DNA of 64,000 bases from Candidatus Rifleibacteriota bacterium (GTDB lineage Bacteria > Muiribacteriota > Ozemobacteria > Ozemobacterales > Ozemobacteraceae): NCBI GenBank assembly GCA_015232575.1, contig JADFZL010000010.1, positions 186,001-250,000 of the forward strand. Reading direction: 5' to 3'. The notes under the pieces are model-generated. The model was given only the letters and a program-made list of their open reading frames with translations. It had not been told where the DNA came from and ran no database searches. A program made the position numbers and the translations under genes. This document shows, in pieces, positions 60,660 to 64,000 of this stretch. Positions within the stretch are counted from its first letter, which is position 1, and the number at the start of each line of letters is the position of its first letter.

Positions 60660-62057
60660 TTAATTTCCAACATTCTTGCTTTCGCTGGCAGCCTTCTTTT
60701 CGGTATATCCGAAGCCTATGTATGCCGTGTTATCAGCAGCAAAATCAAGAAGAGGTGGAAGCTTATTCTGAAGCAATTCGAATACAGTTGTGAGAGCTGG
60801 ATAATGAGAAGCAAGCTCTTCAGGAGTTGTTGCCCAGTCTATTTCCTGAACAACAAATCTTTCCAATGATGGATTTCTGCCTGATGCATATATTTTAAGA
60901 CTTTCAAGAAAATCTTTGTACTCGGCCATTCCATCAGGATAAGTTTTTATCATCGCCATTACACGATAACAGTCAATGAGCTTCATCATGATCATATACT
61001 GCTGGCGGATTCCTCTCTGGGAAGACAGGTCTTTCGTCAGCAATGACTGGGAATTCGAACGATATTGCCTCATCGCGCCGACAAATGTTTCGTATATCAT
61101 GTCAAAATCGCGAAAACCTGATTGATAAAGATATGAGTAGCCTCCCGATAATCCTGGACCGAGATTAGATGTTGAAAAATTCGAAGAAACAAAAGACATC
61201 GTTGTCTCAAGATAATATAGAATATGCAGGGATTGTTTTGCCACTTCATACCATATTTTTGCCAGATCAGATCGATGTTGGTAAAGCTCACTCATGTTTG
61301 AGGCTGCTTCTGCAGAATCTGCTTTGATATTCAACTGCTGAATTTCATTCAGAGCGCCTTTTAGAAATGAAGAAGTTATAAAAGAACGTCCAATATAATT
61401 CAGCTTTCCGATTTTTGAAACCAGATCGTTGTTGCCACCTGATTTTCCGATTAATTCGACATACGAAGCATTGGATGTGATTCCGGAATCGTCGATAAGC
61501 GCTGAAACATTAACTTCCTTTTTGGTTATTGGAGCATAAAATATCGCATCGATCTGAAAATCACCTGGAGAATTTTTTCCTCTCCACGAGAAATTTATTG
61601 TTCCGTTATAAAGATTTTTATCTGGCGACGAACTTGTTTTTGCAGCCCTTCTGGAAGTTTCAATTGTTATAAAAAAATCAGATACCTGCGAGTAAAGCGG
61701 TTCTTTCTGAGAATCAAGCACTCCTTCAGAGAAGTCAATGTAATCCCACGGCGGTGAGCTGTTTTGAAGATGCGTAAAAAAAATCGATTCACCGTTAATT
61801 ATTCTGGTCGGTTTTGTCTTACATGAATCTATCGCAAGAATTGAAAAACCATTTGGATTCAGCCACAGTTCTTCGTGCAGATCCTCTATTACTTTCTGCC
61901 CGAGCAGAATCGACTGAAAATGCTTTTCTCCAAATTCAGCTTCTCTGGAAGCGGATTTAAGAGAAAACATCAGCATGGTTCCGACGAAAGTAAATATTCC
62001 CAGAGCGACAGTCAGTTCAATCAGAGTGAAAGCCGATAAGTTTCTTTTTATCATCAT
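60660..62057 (-). CDS. Prepilin-type protein (minor pseudopilin), 465 aa
   Basis: Short basic leader KRNLSA then FTLIELTVALGIFTFVGTML: Phe at +1 and Glu at +5 of type IV prepilins. The soluble part is unusually large for a pseudopilin and mainly helical after about residue 200. It overlaps the preceding gene by four bases (ATGA) with GGAG upstream. Together with its neighbours it parallels the pseudopilin trio at 19-21 kb. No homologue of the pilus motor is in the window. Confidence 0.8.
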   Translation of the reverse strand: MMIKRNLSAFTLIELTVALGIFTFVGTMLMFSLKSASREAEFGEKHFQSILLGQKVIEDLHEELWLNPNGFSILAIDSCKTKPTRIINGESIFFTHLQNSSPPWDYIDFSEGVLDSQKEPLYSQVSDFFITIETSRRAAKTSSSPDKNLYNGTINFSWRGKNSPGDFQIDAIFYAPITKKEVNVSALIDDSGITSNASYVELIGKSGGNNDLVSKIGKLNYIGRSFITSSFLKGALNEIQQLNIKADSAEAASNMSELYQHRSDLAKIWYEVAKQSLHILYYLETTMSFVSSNFSTSNLGPGLSGGYSYLYQSGFRDFDMIYETFVGAMRQYRSNSQSLLTKDLSSQRGIRQQYMIMMKLIDCYRVMAMIKTYPDGMAEYKDFLESLKIYASGRNPSLERFVVQEIDWATTPEELASHYPALTTVFELLQNKLPPLLDFAADNTAYIGFGYTEKKAASESKNVGN

Positions 62058-62581
62058 TCGGTATCTCCGTAGTTCAGAAGTCCAACTTCGGAAATCAATC
62101 TGAAATCACATTTTTTATTTGCAATGGTCATATCAACCTGAACTTTATTCGGAGAAGTCAATGTGAATGCAATGCTTTTTACTGATGAAAAAAGAACCTT
62201 TTTCAGATCGCTCTTGAATGTTCCGGAATAATCAGATGTATAGGAGATAAGTTTGTACAGTTGTTTTTCGCAAATCTGTGTATTTTTATCGTCAGGTTCA
62301 AGATACAGCGTGCATATTCTGTTGCAAAGGTCTTTCATAACAAGGAATGGAACTGTTTCAGCCAATTTTGGCCGCACAACATCAAGCCCCTCACGAATAT
62401 TGCTGAAAAGAATATTTGCATTCCGCACAGATTCCAGCTGTACTGAAGCCCTATCTGTCAAAGAAGGCTGAATATTTGTATTCAGATTGGAAGAAAAAGT
62501 GAAATACATGGCAAGAAGTGTAGATAAAATTCCAATAGTAACAACTATTTCAACCACAGAAAAAGCATTTCTTCTTCTCAA
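62054..62581 (-). CDS. Prepilin-type protein (minor pseudopilin)
   Basis: 175 residues from a TTG at 62581; GGAGGGAG lies 2 bp upstream, the alternatives being an ATG at 62593 or TTG at 62599. Leader LRRRNA then FSVVEIVVTIGILSTLLAMY, with Phe +1 and Glu +5, a long N-terminal helix, and a small beta domain that contains two Cys (KDLCNRICTLYLE). First gene of the second minor-pilin cluster. Confidence 0.8.
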   Translation of the reverse strand: MRRRNAFSVVEIVVTIGILSTLLAMYFTFSSNLNTNIQPSLTDRASVQLESVRNANILFSNIREGLDVVRPKLAETVPFLVMKDLCNRICTLYLEPDDKNTQICEKQLYKLISYTSDYSGTFKSDLKKVLFSSVKSIAFTLTSPNKVQVDMTIANKKCDFRLISEVGLLNYGDTE

Positions 62582-62770
62582 AACTCCCTCCATAAACAAT
62601 TATGACAGCTCTGAAAGCATATAAAACGAGTTGAATGCAGATGCTTTTTGATTTAAAAGTCTCTCTGCTTAATAATTCCTGTATTCACTTTTAAATTAGC
62701 ACAATAATTTTGGCGTGTCAACGCTCTGAAATGACTTTCAAAATAACCATAGAAAAGAGTTTAAGAAATA

Positions 62771-62802
62771 AAAAAAGCCCAGATATCAGCTATCTGGGCT
62801 TT
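62771..62802 (-). terminator. Intrinsic terminator of the 185-aa exported-protein gene
   Basis: AAGCCCAGATA, loop TCAGC, TATCTGGGCTT: an 11-bp stem. On the minus strand it ends in a run of T, 11 bp after the gene's stop. Confidence 0.85.
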
Positions 62803-62812
62803 GGCAATTACT

Positions 62813-63370
62813 TTATTCTTTTGCAGGTTCTTCAGTAGCAGCTGCAGGCTCAGCAGGTGCAGGCTCTGGAGCAGGAGCTGCTGCCAAAGGCTTGATTCCT
62901 CTGACAAGAGCGTCGAGGTCTTTCTCGAATTTTTTCAATGATTCTTCAGTTGAGAAGTAATAAATTCCAAGGGTTTTATCAGCTGGAGTATCGATGGAAT
63001 CGCAATCAACAAACATTTTTCCATCTTTTGCGGTGCCGCTCCACTCAGAACATGGCATTCCATTGCAATCAGTGACCTTGGCTTTTCCATCGTTTTCCCA
63101 TTTGATTTCTCCAAGGGCTTTTTCGAGTTCTTTGTCGATATTATCAAAACATTTATCGGCTTCCTTTGCTTCAAACATTGAAAACACAACAGCCAGGGAA
63201 TCGTCTGGTGATGTAACAGTAAGGGAATCTTCGGAAGCCACTTCTTTCCAACCGTCGGGAATTGTGATTTCCACTTTACCTGCTTCGTGAGTAAGCGTTT
63301 TAGCCGAAACCAGGTTGCCAACGAGCATCATTGAAAAAAGAACCACAACGAACAAACAAGATTTTCTCAT
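62813..63370 (-). CDS. Small exported protein with Pro/Ala-rich tail (185 aa)
   Basis: The start at 63370 follows GGAGAAATTT; the upstream in-frame ATGs lack a ribosome site. Signal peptide RKSCLFVVVLFSMMLVGNLVSA. The domain has EITIPDGWKEV, then TSPDDSLAVVFSMFE, which resembles the small PsbP/DUF1795-like beta folds, and CNGMPCSEWSG and KMFVDCD with three Cys. The end is APAPEPAPAEPAAATEEPAK, a Pro/Ala-rich low-complexity tail. Function unknown. Single gene, with terminator and a possible promoter. Confidence 0.7.
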   Translation of the reverse strand: MRKSCLFVVVLFSMMLVGNLVSAKTLTHEAGKVEITIPDGWKEVASEDSLTVTSPDDSLAVVFSMFEAKEADKCFDNIDKELEKALGEIKWENDGKAKVTDCNGMPCSEWSGTAKDGKMFVDCDSIDTPADKTLGIYYFSTEESLKKFEKDLDALVRGIKPLAAAPAPEPAPAEPAAATEEPAKE

Positions 63371-63416
63371 AAATTTCTCCATAACCAATTTTAAAGAGGT
63401 TAATCAACCCGTCCTG

Positions 63417-63446
63417 AGGATATCACTACAAATTTTCTATAGTCAA
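63417..63446 (-). promoter_or_regulatory. Possible promoter of the 185-aa exported-protein gene
   Basis: On the minus strand TTGACT, 18 bases, TATCCT; about 45 bp before the ATG at 63370. Confidence 0.35.
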
Positions 63447-63565
63447 GGGAAATTTTTCAGCAAAATTTATGAAGTATTATCTGGTTTCTATCAGTTTGTA
63501 TATTCTAAAATTAGTGAAAGCTGGGCATGGTTCACCAGAGTTGCAAATACCTTTTTACGCTCAGG

Positions 63566-64000
63566 TTATTTCTCATGAACCATCGGAACAAATCTAACAG
63601 GTAAATCCTCTTCTTTCTGGATTTTCCCAGCAGATTTTCTTAATAAAACAAGTCTCTGGTTTGATACGACTCCGACTGGCAAAATCATTCTCCCACCTTC
63701 ACGAAGCTGATTAACCAAGTCATCCGGGATTTCTTCGGGTGCGCATGTGACAATAATGATATCAAAGGGTGCCATTTCGGGCCATCCTTTGTAGCCGTCG
63801 CCTTCGAGCACATGTATATTATATCCCTCCTGGGCAAGAATTTTTTTTGCATGATTCGCCAGTTCAGGAACAATTTCGATGGAATAAACATCTGCTCCCA
63901 TTTCCGCCAGAATTGCTGCTTGATAACCCGAGCCCGTTCCAATCTCAAGAATTTTTTCATTGGGTTTTGGAGCAATTCTTTCAGTCATATATGCAACAAC
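63566..64000 (-). CDS. pcm: Protein-L-isoaspartate O-methyltransferase, N-terminus beyond the window
   Basis: The frame is open to the right edge, reading VVAYMTERIAPKPNEKILEI at its start, so the N-terminal third is missing. SAM-binding motif EIGTGSGYQAAILAEMG, then VYSIEIVPELA, DGYKGWPEMAPFDIIIVTCA and GGRMILPVG, as in PCMT enzymes. It methylates isoaspartyl residues in damaged proteins for repair. Neighbour on the same strand, 195 bp away. The residues of the substrate pocket beyond the edge cannot be checked. Confidence 0.93.
   Translation of the reverse strand, partial: VVAYMTERIAPKPNEKILEIGTGSGYQAAILAEMGADVYSIEIVPELANHAKKILAQEGYNIHVLEGDGYKGWPEMAPFDIIIVTCAPEEIPDDLVNQLREGGRMILPVGVVSNQRLVLLRKSAGKIQKEEDLPVRFVPMVHEK

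Noticed and set aside
1..64000. tRNA, rRNA, prophage, insertion sequence or integrase
   Set aside because: I looked through the intergenic regions and found no tRNA-like fold or transposase/integrase motif.

Overview
The window is 64 kb of an AT-leaning Gram-negative-type bacterial chromosome (no phage, plasmid or transposase genes, and no rRNA or tRNA seen). Genes have strong GGAGG-type ribosome sites and frequent TTG/GTG starts. Many products are exported. Traits include SLH-like domains, O-antigen-ligase-type membrane proteins, several type IV/II-like minor pseudopilins, TPR proteins, a MoxR/DUF58/BatA/DUF4159/DUF4175 cluster, a multi-HPt CheA, and many dispersed intergenic repeats. This mix would fit a poorly sampled environmental lineage such as Candidatus Riflebacteria; that placement is an inference from gene style, not a demonstrated affiliation.

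Layout. 1-2.5 kb: an SLH-like exported protein cut by the left edge, a small ORF, and a Ste24-type M48 protease. 3.0-17.4 kb (minus strand): one long run moxR, DUF58, BatA-like, VWA membrane protein, DUF4159, DUF4175-like, TPR protein, and an exported 'asparagine synthetase B'-labelled protein. 17.7-24.9 kb (minus): an unusual surface/secretion locus with a predicted promoter at 24.87 kb, then a small membrane protein, a large PKD-like exported protein, an OmpH-like exported protein, and three paralogous Tyr/Gly/Trp-rich small exported proteins that bracket three pseudopilin-like genes. 25-27 kb: an exported alpha-amylase with a C-terminal starch-binding-like domain. 27.2-33 kb: an RNA-repair locus, rtcR (divergent activator) with rtcA and rtcB, and a textbook sigma-54 promoter upstream of rtcA. 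33.3-34.8 kb: an exported phospholipase-D-family protein. 34.9-42.4 kb (minus): purine genes guaB, then purA-purM-purL as a tightly coupled operon. 42.8-44.9 kb: an M3 oligopeptidase. 45.3-53.2 kb: two O-antigen-ligase/TPR membrane proteins, a YkgJ-type Cys-cluster protein, and a TPR protein with a Gln/Asn-rich linker. 53.2-59.5 kb: an HPt-only CheA-like protein followed by a full multi-HPt CheA. 59.5-62.6 kb (minus): a second three-gene pseudopilin cluster, one member with an Ala-rich tail. 62.8-64 kb: a small exported protein and a truncated pcm (protein-L-isoaspartate methyltransferase).

The most striking non-coding signal is a structured repeat of about 90 bp with three consecutive hairpins at fixed spacing. 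It occurs in the same orientation directly against the ribosome-binding sites of rtcB, purA (three tandem 146-bp units) and cheA (with a 71-bp partial repeat). Stems differ between copies by compensatory changes while loops and linkers stay constant. GGAG lies immediately 5' of the first hairpin in most copies, which recalls REP/RAYT architecture. At cheA a 13-bp direct repeat flanks the inserted segment. A second, different family (TGTCATTTCGACC...GGTCGAAATGACA) occurs in at least seven intergenic places. Apart from these, the second most unusual system is the Tyr/Gly/Trp-rich protein and pseudopilin locus at 17.7-24.8 kb.
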